Assembly: GCF_003597395.2 (NCBI RefSeq) | Contig: NC_133777.1 | Location: 64,501,458-64,565,457, forward strand | DNA length: 64,000 nucleotides | Direction of reading: 5' to 3' | From: Chelonoidis abingdonii | Taxonomy: Eukaryota; Chordata; Testudines; Testudinidae | Shown here: positions 34,113-46,156 of the stretch, piece after piece | How the letters are laid out: every line of letters starts with the position of its first letter | Numbering within the stretch: position 1 is the stretch's first letter | Program-made: the position numbers and the translations under genes | Notes under the pieces: generated by a model | The model's database searches: none | The model's input: only the letters and a program-made list of their open reading frames with translations | What the model was told of the DNA's origin: nothing

Positions 34113-34803
34113 TGTAGTGGGGTCCTCACCCAGCTCTGGCCCTGAAGGGGTTAAAACAGCCCTGGGAGAGGGCTTCCCTGGGGAGCCAATAATAAAAGCA
34201 GCCATGGAGTGGGCTGTGGCTGGGAAAGGCTAGGCTGATTGGGGAAACAGCCACAGCTGGGGTCATGCCCCAATCAGGGCACAGCTGGCCCTTATAAGAG
34301 ATCTGCAGGCCCTGGAGGGAGAAGGACTAGCTGCCTGAGAGGAAGGTACCTGAACTGAAGCAGTGCTGGGGAAAAGGCAAAGGAGCTGGGGAGCTCCAGC
34401 CTGGCAGCTCCCCAGGCTGCAGGCCCTGTGCAAGGCCTAGGGATGGTACTGGGGCTATAGACGTGCAGCCTGGGAATAGGCAGAGGCAGTTGGTCCTACC
34501 CACTTGCCAATGATGAGTGGCCATGACTGACTGCAGTCTGCCCCAGTGAGTGGGGGCTAGATGATGACTGGCAGTAGCCACTGAGGGCAAGGTGGCCTTA
34601 GAGGGTTGGGGGTTCTCCTGGGAGGGGAGACCCAGAGTGTGGGGGTACTGCTGGGGCAGAGCCTTGAGGTAAAGGGCACCAAGGTATGGGAGGGACACAG
34701 GGCCAGTGGTAGGTGAGCCACCGGCCTGCAGAGGGCACTCTGGGCTGGAATTGAGCTAATTCCCAGGATGACCAGCAGGAGGTGCTGCACTTGCATTGCT
34801 ACA
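34113..34803 (+). mobile_element. Solo LTR-like element, 691 bp
   Basis: Starts TGTAGTGGGGTCCTCACC and ends TTGCATTGCTACA, giving TGTAG...CTACA inverted termini. The flanks GTCAA (34108-34112) and GTCAG (34804-34808) are a 5-bp duplication with one mismatch. Inside are a CCAATCAG box (34270) and a TTATAA box (34292) in the expected order for a U3 promoter on the plus strand. It is related to the element at 10796-11464. The two 79-123 residue minus frames are not supported as genes. Confidence 0.75.
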
Positions 34804-34808
34804 GTCAG

Positions 34809-36784
34809 CTACAGGCAAACAGAATGGCTGCCTCTTCCTGAGGACTGAAAAGGAAAAGACATTTATGAATGGTTATTGTACACATGTATATACAAAGTGG
34901 AAATTATATGCTACTCGATGTCTCATCCTACCTACTGATGGCTTGCTGCTGGCAAAGCAGATGTTGCTCTCAGGCTGTTGCTTGGCTGTTTGTAAATAAC
35001 TTCTTTCAGTGGCATTCCCATGAGCATATCCCTTCTCTTTTGCAGTGATTTTTTTTCTTCTGTAGTCCCTCTTACTTGCTGTGACTGCAGTTGCTGCTGG
35101 ACTTCGTTAAAACTTTGGAGTGCCTGTCTGTTCTGACAGGTGTAATTATCTCTGCAGTATTACCACTAATTGCTAATAATTACTGTTTCACTCTTTTTGG
35201 ATTGTCACAGGTTTAATGGTGTGTGTTTGGATGTGGGATGCTGTATTCCAGCCTCCCTGCCACGTCTCACCCTTCTGTATTGACATGCTTGGCTAAGAGT
35301 TCAAAGAATGGACAGTTTTCATAGTGGGAACCAGAAATGCTCATATTGTGAGAGCCACTGAAAAGGAATTAGCTCCAAACAGCCAGTATCCCCTGCCAAT
35401 GTCGGGGAGGGCGGGTCAGTGAAACAGAGAGAGGAAGTCTGAGGTTGGTGGAGGACATATTGTGTGAGGCAAAGGTGAGTTTACTCACAGGAGGAGCTGA
35501 CTGACTCCTGGAATTCAGGTTGTTGGGGGATGTTTGTTTACTTTTTTTATTTTGTAGTATATTGTACAATTAACTTTTATTAGGCATTAATCCTGGTATT
35601 GTAATAAGAATACAGTATAATTTGTAAGACAAAAGGGGAGAAAGTAGCAAATCTAGAGGGTTAAAGTCCTTACATTTTGTTATCAAGCCCCTGAGCCAGC
35701 CAGTCACCCAATAATGCATATTTTGAAGAAGAGGATGGTCTTTTGGTTTAGGCGCAAGATTGGAAGTCAGGAGATCTGGGTTCTGTTACTGGCATTTCCA
35801 CAGACTTCCTATGTAAAGCTGCTGTAAATGTGTGAAGTTGTTCTGTGAATGGGGTAGGACAATGGGCAGACAATGCATTTATTACTGGTTGAAATCAAAA
35901 TATGGGATTTTTTAAAAATATTAATCCTTCCACCCACGGATCTTCAAAGCCTGACAAACTTCTGAGGTATGTAAGGAGATGTATTATATTGAGAACACTT
36001 AGCTGATCATGGAAATGCAGCCACCATAGAGGTTAAATGTTGAAGCTCGTTGACAATGAATACCATTTTTACACAACGCTTTTAATGTCAACCAATAGCC
36101 AATATTGACAGATGAGTTGTTGACTTGTGAACAACAGCTATATTATGGATTTGCTGAAAGACCCTTGCATGTGAAGATGCTACCAAGCAACTTCCCAACA
36201 TTCTTAGCTTGCTATTTTTATAGTTTTGGAAATAATGGTTTTTGTATTGTTTCCCTAAGCAATATTGTTCTGTATTAGAACAAAGTGTAACAACATCTCT
36301 GCTCAGTACCGAAGGTGGTAAGGCATGAGTGCCTGCAGCATAATTCATGCTATGAGTTCTGTCTCTTCATGCTCTTACTGGTCTCAGAGTGAAGTAGAAA
36401 TTATTATATCAATTGAGTGACAAAGCACTCGCCTCAGCATAGTTGATCTAAAACAGATGTTGCAGCAGAAAGTCCAATGGGATGGTAAAGGAAATTAGAG
36501 TCTGCATTTAATGTTAATCTACATCATCAGGTACCACATCTCCTGTTCCCCCTACTTGTATCGTACCATCTTAAAATTACAGAGCTGTACAAAGCACAGC
36601 GGGTGGTGTCCTGGCTAGGGGTAAAAATGTGACTAGAGAATTCTTGCAGCCTGGTGACCCCCAGTTTTCAGAATGGCCTTTGGTGCCAGGGGTAGCCAGC
36701 ACAAATTAAAGCAGCCTTAAGACTGTTCTAACTTTAACAGGAGACTAGCATGATGCAAAGCAGACCCATGATCAGGGGAACATA
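34809..36784. other. No gene; unassigned
   Basis: About 2 kb with no recognised exon, SINE or transposon end. Some AT-rich stretches occur (35530-35630, 35900-36100). Confidence 0.45.
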
Positions 36785-36907
36785 AATGGCAGATGAAATT
36801 TCATGCTGATAAATGCAAAGTAATGCACATTGGAAAGCATAATCCCAGCTAAACATATTAAATAATGGGGTCTAAATTAGCTGTTACCACTCAAGAAGGA
36901 GATCTTG

Positions 36908-37184
36908 GGACTGGTTTACACTGAGGGGGGTGTCGATGTAAGATATGCAACTTCAGCTACAAGGATAGCATAGCTGAAGTCGACGTGTATTATTTTGACT
37001 TACCTCCTGTCATCATGGCGCAGGATCGACGGCTGCGGCTCCACCGTCAACTCTGCTTCCGGCTCTTGCCCTGGTGGAGTTCCAGAGTCGACGGGAAGAG
37101 CGGTGGGGATTGATTTATCGTGTCTAGATGAGACAGATAAATCGATCGCTACCTGACGATCTGGTGGGTAGTGTGGACATACCC
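36908..37184. mobile_element. Harbinger-like MITE in CR1, 277 bp
   Basis: The left end is GGACTGGTTTACACTG, and the right end GTAGTGTGGACATACCC is its inverse. TTG is duplicated on both sides (36905-36907 and 37185-37187), and removing one copy restores continuous CR1 sequence. Internal inverted sequence includes ACTTCAGCTA/TAGCTGAAGT around 36951-36980. Confidence 0.8.
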
Positions 37185-37329
37185 TTGGAGTCATTGTGGA
37201 TAGTTCTCTGAAAACATCCACTCAAAGTGCAGTGGCAGTAAAAAAAGGTGAATAGAATGCTGGGAATAATTAAGAAAAGGATAGATAATAGGACAGAAAG
37301 TATCATGTTACCTCTATATAAATCATGGT

Positions 37330-37692
37330 ATGCCGACTCTTGAATACTCTGTGCAGACGAGGTCACACCATCTCAAAAAAGATGTATTGGAATTGGAAAA
37401 GATTCAGAAAAGGGCAACAAAAATGATGAGCGGAATGGAATGGCTTCTGTATGGGGAGAGATTAATAAGACTGGGATTTTCCAGCTTGGAAAAGACAGCT
37501 AAGGGGATATATAATAAAATCATGACTGCTATAGAGAAAGTAAATATGAGAAGTAGTAAACAACACTTTATTAACACAAGAACTAGGGGTCACCAAATGA
37601 AATTAATGGGCATCTGGTTTAAAACAAATAAAAAGAAGTATTTCTTCACAAAATGCACAACCTGTGAAACTCCTTGCCAGAGGATGCTGTGA
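37330..37692 (+). pseudogene. CR1 ORF2 C-terminal remnant
   Basis: The 120-residue frame includes LEYSVQTRSHHLKKDVLELEKIQKRATKMM, GERLIRLGFSSLEKTAKG and RGHQMKLMGIWFKTNKKKYFFTK. This is the post-palm C-terminal region of CR1 reverse transcriptase. The usual HLEYC(V)QxWSP motif reads TLEYSVQTRSHH, and the frame ends early relative to family members. The start Met is internal. It is part of the CR1 split by the upstream MITE and is not functional. Confidence 0.85.
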
Positions 37693-37966
37693 AGGCCAAG
37701 ACCATAACTGGGTTCAAAAAAGAACTAGATAAATTCATGGAGGATAGGTCCATCAATAGCTATTAGCCAGGAGGGGCAGGAATAGTGTCCCTAGCTTCTG
37801 TTTGCCAGAAGCTGGGAATGAGTGACAGGGGATAAATCACTTGATGATTACCTATTGTGTTCATTCCCTCTGGGGCACCTGGCATTGGCCACTGTTGGAA
37901 GACAGGATACTGGGCTAGATGGACCCTTGGTCTGACCCAGTATGGCCATTCTTATATTCTTATGAT

Positions 37967-39401
37967 TAAAAGTCTTTAGGGGCATTTGAGGACTGAGGTT
38001 TATAATCCTAATGGAGGGCGGGGGGGGGATGCCTAATTTATATATAAGCCAAATCTCTGCTTATTTTAGAGACTATCCCCCTGAAGTTTATCAGCGGACC
38101 CAGATTTGCACCCAGTGAAGTCAATTGGAATTTGTCATTGTTTTGAATGGGATAAGGAGCAGGTCCTTTACTTAATACTTGTTTGAAGAATTTCCAATCC
38201 TCTATATATTTAAGGCATGTTTCATTCTGTCTCTGAAATACTGTTCCTTAACAACAACAAAGCAGTTGGCATCACACGTGTAAAAAAGTCCTGTGGGGCT
38301 GTAAATTATTTACCATCTTTCACCAGAATGCATTTAGAACATAATATGGCAACAGCAATCCATTTCTTCTTAATGTTATTGAATGGTCAAAATCACAATT
38401 GATTCCTTCCTGTCTCTGGCACCCATCACAATCCTTTGATCTACACATTTAACTTTCTCTGTGCCCATTAGTAAGGATGTAATATTTTAGACAACTTTAT
38501 TTTCAGTTTAGTTTCCCTGGCAGATTCAATAGGCAACATCAAAACATTGTTTGTGGTGCAGCAAGACTGATGTAGTAATTCCTAAACCATCCTTAACTGA
38601 GGGGTGGCCTCATCTAGCCTTATAAGCTAGTGTCCGCAGATGTCATTCAGGGTGGCATTTGACCCCTGGAGTCTTGTTAATTCGTTTGGCGTAAGCCAGA
38701 AACTAATTGAAACTTGATAGGCCACAAGTTCCTGGTGTCATGCCACTGAAATAACAGGGATGGAGTTGGCCTGAGAAATTTGACAAACAGGACTGTACTC
38801 TGGATATATATTTGCATGACAGAAGGAGAAAACCATCAAGGAGAGGTATAGGAAACGATTTGTGGAGCTACAGAGATATTTTTTCCCTTACATAAGATAA
38901 TTGACAGAGGTTGTAGAGACCTTTTACTTTTTAGAAAAACAAGTACTCAAAAACATGTCACTTCTAATTTTCTTCAGTGGGACTCTTATAGCATTTGGGC
39001 TCTGCATGTGAGTCCCTGTACTCCCAGTGCCTTTATATGACAGGAGACTTATATTTGAGTGAAAGTTACCACATTACATATAGCAGCTTGCAAAAGTACA
39101 ATAAATATCCTTCAGACAAATCCTCATGTGCCTTGACTGCAAAGTGAATTGAAAGCAACATACGGTGCTGGAAAGAAACCATATTTCTAGGCAAGATTGT
39201 CAATAGATTCCTAGTTTTCCATTGCATTCGTTCTCACTGAGTCTTCCTATCGTACCCTACTCCCCACACACCTGCAGCTCATCTCCCCTGTGCCATTTTT
39301 GTGACATTTTTGGGGGGAAACAAGACTTCCTTTAAAATAATTGTAGGCGCCTTTTCCTAGTGCGGTGTCTGAACTTAATTGGGAGCATTCCAGTTGGGAA
39401 C
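37967..39401. other. No gene; unassigned
   Basis: A G-run at 38017-38028 follows the CR1. A fragment of the old GAAGTCAATTGGAATTTG-type repeat lies near 38110-38170. The rest is single-copy-looking. Confidence 0.45.
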
Positions 39402-39524
39402 AGGATGACCAGACATCCTGATTGTTATAGGGACAGTCCTGATATTCAGGGCTTTTTCTTATATAGGCGCCTATTGCACCCGACCCTCTGTCCTGATTTT
39501 CTGCACTTGCTATCTCGTCACTCT
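39402..39524. mobile_element. Short MITE, about 123 bp
   Basis: The left end is AGGATGACCAGACATCC, and the right end TATCTCGTCACTCT is its diverged inverse. The body has GGGACAGTCCTGATATTCAGG and TTCTTATATAGGCGCCTATT in the arrangement of an abundant turtle/crocodilian repeat. Termini resemble GGGTGACCAGA. The target duplication is not certain, so the superfamily is left open. Confidence 0.55.
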
Positions 39525-40606
39525 AGCTGGAAAGATCTTGTGTGCAGCAATCCAGCTTTAGAGACCACAACTCCCATGATGTCTTGGGGAAAGAGTGAGA
39601 GACTCCCTCTTCCAGGGAAAGCAGGCAGTGGGCTCCATTTTGAGGGGGAGGAGTGAGATTGCTGGAGTAGAGTGCTCTCCATATGAGGAGCTGCTGCTAA
39701 GAGTCTGCTGGGGCTTTGATCAAGTAGGGAGCTTGAGAGGTGGTTGGTAGCTTCACTGGAGCTAGGGCAGAGACTATGGCTCTGCCCAAAGCTAACTGAG
39801 GTAGGCCTGCAGAGAAGGAAGTGAGTGACCCCCGCTTTTGTTTGGGAAAGTACTTGCAAAGGATGGGGTCTAGCAGAGCACCTGAGTCTGAGGAGAGGCA
39901 GAGTGATCTTCCCATAGAACCAGGACCCATTGCTGACCTTTGGTGGGGCCAACTCCAATCTTCAGAAGGTTGTGCAGCTTGTTCCCTTGGCTGGACTGAT
40001 GCACAGAACCAACAGAGCGCTGTCTCCAGCAGCAGATCTTCAAGCATGCCCATGCAAGCGTCTAGGATTCTGAAATCCAGAGGAGTGCACCCTCCGAGGT
40101 GGGGTAAATAGTGGCAGTGCAAATGCCAGTTAGATAAGTTTCATTTATTACTGTATACTATACTTGTTAATTGATTTTTATTCAACTGCCCCCTGTGGAT
40201 TTAAATTAGTAGTGACATTTAATCTTAGTCTGTTATACCCTGTTTCTTAAATTAAGTAAATGAGTGTTAGCTCTAGTGTAAGTATGTTGGATGTATATTA
40301 TTTATAATTGGTATTTTGGAGTTAGACCCATGCTGCAGATGATGATGATTTTATTAGAGTAGCTTTATTCCTGGAAGTTCCCTAGACACATCACTGTGTG
40401 TTCATAGGCCAGCCAGGTGGAGGCACCGCCATTGTAAATTCCTTTAGGAGTAAAGGGACTGCAGCAGAGGGGTGATTTAAGGATGCCTACGTATCCAGCA
40501 TCATTGGGATACTTCAGGATGTCCTTTAATGTCAACAAAATCAGGTGCCGAGGCACACAGGTGAGTGTTGCTTGCTCCCGAGTAACCGGGGGGAGGGAGG
40601 GGTTAC
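39525..40606 (-). repeat. Possible LTR-derived segment, minus strand (tentative)
   Basis: The minus strand begins TGTAACCCCTCCC at 40606 and carries AATAAAGC near 40368, an LTR-like arrangement. No TG/CA partner edge or target duplication was found. Overlapping minus frames at 39518-39958 (146 aa) and 39697-40122 (141 aa), and a plus frame at 39821, are all open in GC-rich sequence and match nothing. At 39565-39581, CCACAACTCCCATGATG resembles a ZNF143-type site. Confidence 0.3.
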
Positions 40607-42253
40607 ATAATTAAAAATGGCCAATTGTGTAGGGTTGGTAAATGTAGTAATTTAAAATTCAGTCAATAGAGAAATTAAAAATAGCAAACACTATCGCCTT
40701 CTGCTGCACAATAGGAGCAGGAAGTAGAGTAGGAGAGTAGATTAAAGCAGAACCCAGGGTTAGCTTAAATAGCTGAGCCACATGGTGTATTCTTAAACAG
40801 AAATTTCCACTGAGCTCAGTGTGGATTTCTGATTGAAAATCAATGGCACAGAAAGACACAGAATAAGTTACAAAGCTGGAAGATGGGTCCAACCTGGTGA
40901 AGAGTTGTTGGAATAGATTTCCCCTCCAGACGGAATTGCTCTTGTTGACTGTAAATGAGAGGCAGAGAAAGGCAAAGACATTCCCAGGCAGGAGGATTGT
41001 TATTCCTACTGTAAATGTTAACTTACACCAGACTTCCCTAGTATCATTAGAACAAATTCAGAGACATATTAAGTATTAATCAATTCTACTTATCTGGTAA
41101 TATCCAGAGTCTTCATCAGAAACTAGAGTGCACTGTTTAGGAAAAGGAGGGATTATAGTCTAAGGACTATAACAGGGATTGGCAATCTTTGACATGCAGC
41201 TTGCCAGGGTCCCAGGCCAGTTTGTTTACCTGCCATGTCCGCAGGTTCAGCTGATTGCAGCTCCCATTGACTGTGGTTCACCACTCCAGGCCAATGGAGG
41301 TGGCGGGAAGCGGCATGGGCCAAGGGATGTGCTGGCTGCTATTTTGAAAACAAAATGCATTGTTAATGCAAGACATAGAACTTGGAATTTCGCCCCTCAG
41401 GAATACTGCCCTGCATCCATAGAAGCAGATAGTACAGTCTGAATCTGCATGATTTTGTCTGAAAGATTACACGCAATTTCCTCAAAATGAATGAAGGTGA
41501 CCTAGATTAACCAGACTTTCTACAACTCAAAATAAATCTACTGATTGACACTTAATTGACCTAACCTGTTTTGCTTCCTGCACAGCCACTGTAAAAGCTG
41601 ATCCGAATTTTTTCCCCTGTGGACAATTTCACCTTTTTATAAAACAAAGAAACAAATCCTCCCCACCAACTGATTTTTTTTTTTGTCTAGTGAAAACCAA
41701 TTTTTTTAGCCAAAAACTGAAATTTTAGCTAACCCCCAAAATTCTAAGTTTTTCAACAAAAATTAAAAATTGTCAACAAAAAAATTAAAGCAGATGCTTT
41801 CTGTAGAAATATTTAGTTGAAAACCCAATTTTTTTTATCAGCTTCTTTTGGCACATTTTTTACTAGCCTTAGCCACAGTGTAAGGGGTCAAAAATCTGTA
41901 GGACACAATCAGTCTGCTGCAGCTGGAGACTTCCAACCTCCTGAGTCAAACTTCCACAGGCCAATTCTATTGGTGAGTTCCATGTTTAGATTGCACACAA
42001 TCTGGCCCTAAAGTGAGGTTCTGTCATTCTGGAAAACCGTGGAAAAGGGTGTAGACATACTGTTGTCACTAGAGACTTACCTCAGCTTGGTTATAAGTAT
42101 CATTTGTACAGGGAGTTGAACTGTATTGGTGGTGGTGGTGTCTGGTAGTTGCATCTATTCATTTGTATGAAGAGCTTCATACTTCGTTTAATTTAATATT
42201 AATTATACACTTCAGAGATGTTTATATATTTGTATGGAGGGGACTTAAATTGA
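40607..42253. other. No gene; AT-rich repeat-like tract at 41600-41860
   Basis: 41600-41860 is rich in TTTTT/AAAA with GTGAAAACCAATTTTTT and GTTGAAAACCC phrases, resembling decayed DNA-transposon ends also seen at 22740-22930 and 49740-50170. No gene is recognised. Confidence 0.4.
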
Positions 42254-42575
42254 ACATAAGAACGACCATACTGGGTCAGACCAAAGGTCCATCTAGCCCA
42301 GTATCCTGTCTTCCGACGGTGGCCAATGCCAGGTGCCCCAGAGGGAATGAACAGAACAGGTAATGGTTAAGTGATCCATCCCATTGCCCATTTCCAGCTT
42401 TTGGCAAACAGGCTAGGGACACCATCCCAGCCCATCCTAGCTAAAAGCCACTGATGGCCCTATCCTCCATGAATTTATCTGGTTCTTTTTTTGAACACTG
42501 TTACAATCTTGGCCTTCACAACATCCTCTGGCAAGGAGTTTCACAGGTTAACTCTGCATTATGTGAAAAAGGGGT
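42254..42575 (-). mobile_element. CR1 LINE 3' end, minus strand
   Basis: The plus strand reads GAACATAAGAACGACCATAC, then GGGTCAGACCAAAGGTCC. It is the reverse complement of the same tail seen in sense at 37890-37966. About 320 bp, 3' UTR and the last coding bases only, so strongly 5' truncated. Confidence 0.85.
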
Positions 42576-44135
42576 AATGATTGTTTGGGGTGTTTTCAGC
42601 TAGGATGCCTGTATTTGAGTGACTGCATTGGGTGAATTCAGGACAGATGTATACTTGATATCCTTTAGATGGTTGCATAAAGTATTTTAAAACAATGACT
42701 GAAGCAGAGCAATTTAGAGGAAAAAATGGTTTCTTAACTGTGCTGTGGCCATAGTTGCTTCACTTAGGACCAATCTTTTGACATGTTTGCAAATGGCTTA
42801 GCAGTGGCTGATGCAGCTGTGCATTCTAATTTTGTATTTGGTAGCTTGCAACATTTTTCTTCCACTTGGAGTTGGGAGAGGTGGGGAATGACTCATGGTT
42901 GTTGCATAAACGCATATTAAAAGCAATTTACTGGCACTGATTCTTTCCTAACCATATAGCACCTTATCCAGGGCCAATTTTTTCACACATTCCCTCAAAC
43001 TTCTATTGTTAGACAGTCTTAGAATGTCTATCATCACCACTGTGGCAGTCGGTATTATAATGGGGAAGAAGAATATGCTATCTGGGAATAGGCAGGCATG
43101 AAGGTAGGAATGTTCCACTAATCCTCCAAGTAATTTGTGCTGCAAATATTTACAACAGCTTGTAGACTTTTAGCAATTGTCTGGAGGAATAGAAGGACAA
43201 GATGGAGGGATTCAGATTTTTAATAGTGTCACTGAATTTCTGAGATTGTTGCAAAGCATTGATTTATTTGCCGGACAGTTCTCTCATAAAACTGCACAAA
43301 GTGGCAACAAAGGAAACATGTACGCTAGAGGACATCAGCGGAACAGGATCTAAATGGTGTTTTTATTTGTGCCAATTATGTTGTTACCTTTGTCTAAAAC
43401 AATAAATTTTGGGACTGGAGTTTTGGGCTTATAATAATGAACTATTGTGCTCACCAAAGGTCTGAGGACTTGTTCTTTCTCAGAACAGACCTATAGCTTT
43501 ACCTCTATTGGGTGACATCACTGTCATGTTTAAACTTTTTTCTGTCACCATAGGTAATTCCTGGATTAGTTAATCCTTCCCCCAAACACACGCTCCCCAT
43601 TTTCTTTGCAACCACTAAGTATAGAGATTCTTTCATCTTGCAGGCTATTCAGTCAAAACCGATTCCCCAACATAAACATGTTAAAAAATCCAGAATTGAT
43701 GACCTTTCCAGCAAATTCTATTTACTTAAGAGCTGTCAGAAGAGAACTCCGTCTTGAAGCAGATGTGCTGGCTCTGGGCTCTCACTGTCCCACTCTGGGC
43801 ATAAGGTAGGTAAGACAACCCTAGATACCCCAAGGAAGCATGAGGCATCTTGCTACCATCTGCCTTTAGCCTGAGGAATCCTTGTCTGTGCCAACTCCAC
43901 CAGCCATGGGCAACATAAGCACTCTCCTCTAGGACTTGCAGGCCCCACTGTTTCGCTACAGAATAGCAATAGGCACACTCCAACCCTTGAGCCCTCTGAG
44001 TGTCATGTTGGTCCACTGAACCCTCACCTGTTCACAGATTCACTGCTTCCATAAAAACAGTACATCCCAGCTTGCCAGTTCCACCTCACAATGCTGCTGT
44101 GCTTATTACACAGCACTTATACTTGATGTCATTAT
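42576..44135. other. No gene; unassigned
   Basis: No recognisable exon or repeat over about 1.5 kb. The overlapping frames at 43606 and 43726 are under 100 residues and unassigned. Confidence 0.45.
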
Positions 44136-44150
44136 AAACATATCTAAGTT

Positions 44151-44276
44151 CTATGCATCTGAAGAAGTGAGCTGTAGCCCACAAAAGCTTATGCTGAAAT
44201 AAATTTGTTAGTCTCTAAGGTGCCACAAGTACTCTTGTTCTTTTTGCGGCTACAGACTAACAGGGCTGCTGCTCTG
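44151..44276 (+). mobile_element. 126-bp Penelope-derived unit with hammerhead-like motif
   Basis: The unit is bounded by a 15-bp exact target duplication AAACATATCTAAGTT (44136-44150 and 44277-44291). It reads CTATGCAT, then CTGAAGA, a hairpin, AAAAGCTTATGC, and ends TACAGACTAACAGGGCTGCTGCTCTG. A second full-size copy lies at about 61169-61291, and a truncated one at 52657-52716 shares the 3' end. Variable-length duplications and 5' truncation suggest target-primed reverse transcription. The relation to Penelope-like elements is inferred from the hammerhead-like layout shared with PLE tails. Confidence 0.75.
44155..44194 (+). ncRNA. Hammerhead-ribozyme-like motif (mutated)
   Basis: Helix I GCAT (44155-44158) pairs with ATGC (44191-44194). 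The core CTGAAGA occupies 44159-44165. Helix II is GTGAGC (44167-44172) with GCCCAC (44177-44182), one A-C mismatch, loop TGTA. The second core strand reads AAAA (44183-44186) where GAAA is required. AGCT (44186-44189) is self-complementary, the layout of minimal dimeric type I hammerheads. The G-to-A change should abolish cleavage. Confidence 0.6.
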
Positions 44277-44291
44277 AAACATATCTAAGTT

Positions 44292-46156
44292 TATTTAAGA
44301 AAGCATAGAGATTCAAGTAATAGCAAGTAGAAGCATTGGAAACAAATGGTTACATATAAAATCATAACATCCATTCTAGAGCCTAGACTTAATGAGCTAC
44401 TCGTGTCTTATAGAGTAGTATTCACCCCAAACCCTTGCCATGGCCATGCATGGCTGTGGGCCTCCTTTCTTGAGATGAGTACTTTGTGAGCTAGCTTCCC
44501 AAATGAAGGATTCCAGGTGTTTCCTTGCATCCTTAAGCTATACTGTAACAATCCTTTGTCTTTAGTCAGAAACAGGACACCTCCTGCTGTTTGTTTCATC
44601 TTGTGAATTTCCTTTCTTGTAGATTTTGCAATCTCGCCTTTCGCCTGTGTATGCAACTAGGACCATCTTGTGAGACATACCTTATGCCAATGACCAGACA
44701 GGAAGATAGGTGACTGCTACTTCTTGCCTGAAAGGAACATTTCTAAGGCATGTCCCTTCTTGGTGACCTACCTTAACTCTAGGACCCAAAGAACATAACT
44801 TTTGGTATAGACATGTAACTCTAAATATCATTTGTATATATGTTTCCCGATGGTTATGTTGACTAGTGGACCACTGGTTCTTTGGTAGAGACCTCACATG
44901 CCACCCTTTGGAGAACTGTTCTGTATAGCGGGATCCTCTGGGTCAGATTAAAAATTTATGCACCTCCTGTGCCCTCTGACAGTTGCCAGGTCCCTGTGTC
45001 GCAGCAGGGGGCAATCTGGGGAAAGGGAGGGGAGATAGGGCATTCCCGGGGGCCAGCAGTGTCCATTGTGCAATTTAGGGCATGTTTACATAGTGGTTTA
45101 ATCCAGAGCTTTTTTATGCAAATCAGGAAAGTCCCACCAACTGTTTTCAATTCACATCATGTAAACACAGGGCAGTAGTCTGCTGTGAAATGAGGGCAGA
45201 GTCATCTTCGCAGATATTCCATGGTCCTTGGCTTCACTGCTGGATAACATGCATTCTGGGATTGTTAGAGGCAGCTGTCAAAATCAGTTAGTTAAGAATC
45301 GTGAAGCTTGATTCATGTCCCACCCATCCACTTGGGCTGGGCTTTTCTTGGTGTAGCAAGGAATCTACCCTTTATGTGTAAACTATATTTGAAAGCTAAG
45401 CATTGTTATTATTTATTGCTGTCCCCTTGTGCATGGGCTGAAAGGTTCTCCATGTTTGGAGCACCAGATCTTTTCCATCCCAGTTCTCTGCTGAAAAAAA
45501 TTGTTTACTGAAATTCATTCCACTCTTGCTCCTCCCTTTCTTCATCTCTCTGATATCCATTTAAAGAAACTTGAAAATTATCTTAAAATTCATTCCATCT
45601 GTGCTGTCTCTTCTCTTTCAGGCTCTCTACTGCTTGAGCCCTAGGTCAGAGAGCACACAAGGAAAATATGTATGTTCATAATGAGATAATAAATAATGCA
45701 GTGGTCTCATTCCAATCTCATCCTTTCAGCATATCTGTGGATTCTCGTGCTCTGAGCAGTTTGAATTTCTCAGCATTGCTATCTTTGTGAGATCTGTAGG
45801 CTGACTCCCTGTTATGGTGCACTTAATGTGAAGGACACAGACGAGAGCTTGTGATTTTTTTGGGTAGATATTTTGTTTCCTTTTTATTAAAAACTTAACA
45901 GATGCATGGCATTGAGCTCATAATTAAGTAGAGGCTTGTGCACTGAAAGTCCTGATACAGCTAGGCTCATGCTGCACTCCACTCTGACCTTTGGAGGGTT
46001 GTGCCCCAAGAGGCACATAGTGTGAGAATTGGCAGTGGATCCTGCTAGGCTAATTAGATTAAAAGAGGCAAAAGAAGACCCTCTGAAAATTTGGACATGG
46101 AAGCAAGTACCCCACCTACTCATAGGTTCTTGATGGTCTACCCCAAGCACAGACAG
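44292..46156. other. No gene; one possible diverged MITE
   Basis: 45076-45180 shows GGGCATGTTTACATAG at the left and an inverted ATGTAAACAC at the right, perhaps a diverged Harbinger-like MITE. Nothing else is recognised. Confidence 0.4.

Larger units (their letters stand above)
36785..37966 (+). mobile_element. CR1 LINE 3' part, plus strand, split by a MITE
   Basis: Begins within RT sequence (AAATGGCAGATGAAATTTC) and ends in the CR1 3' tail (GACCCAGTATGGCCATTC, then TTCTTATATTCTTATGATT). A 277-bp MITE interrupts it at 36908-37184, splitting the CR1 phrase GATCTTGGAGTCATTG. It is 5' truncated. Confidence 0.9.

Noticed and set aside
39518..40122. Overlapping frames of 146 and 141 residues on the minus strand and 96-98 on the plus strand
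   Set aside because: Openness on both strands in GC-rich sequence, no recognisable domain and no splice context. Possibly an LTR-derived segment.
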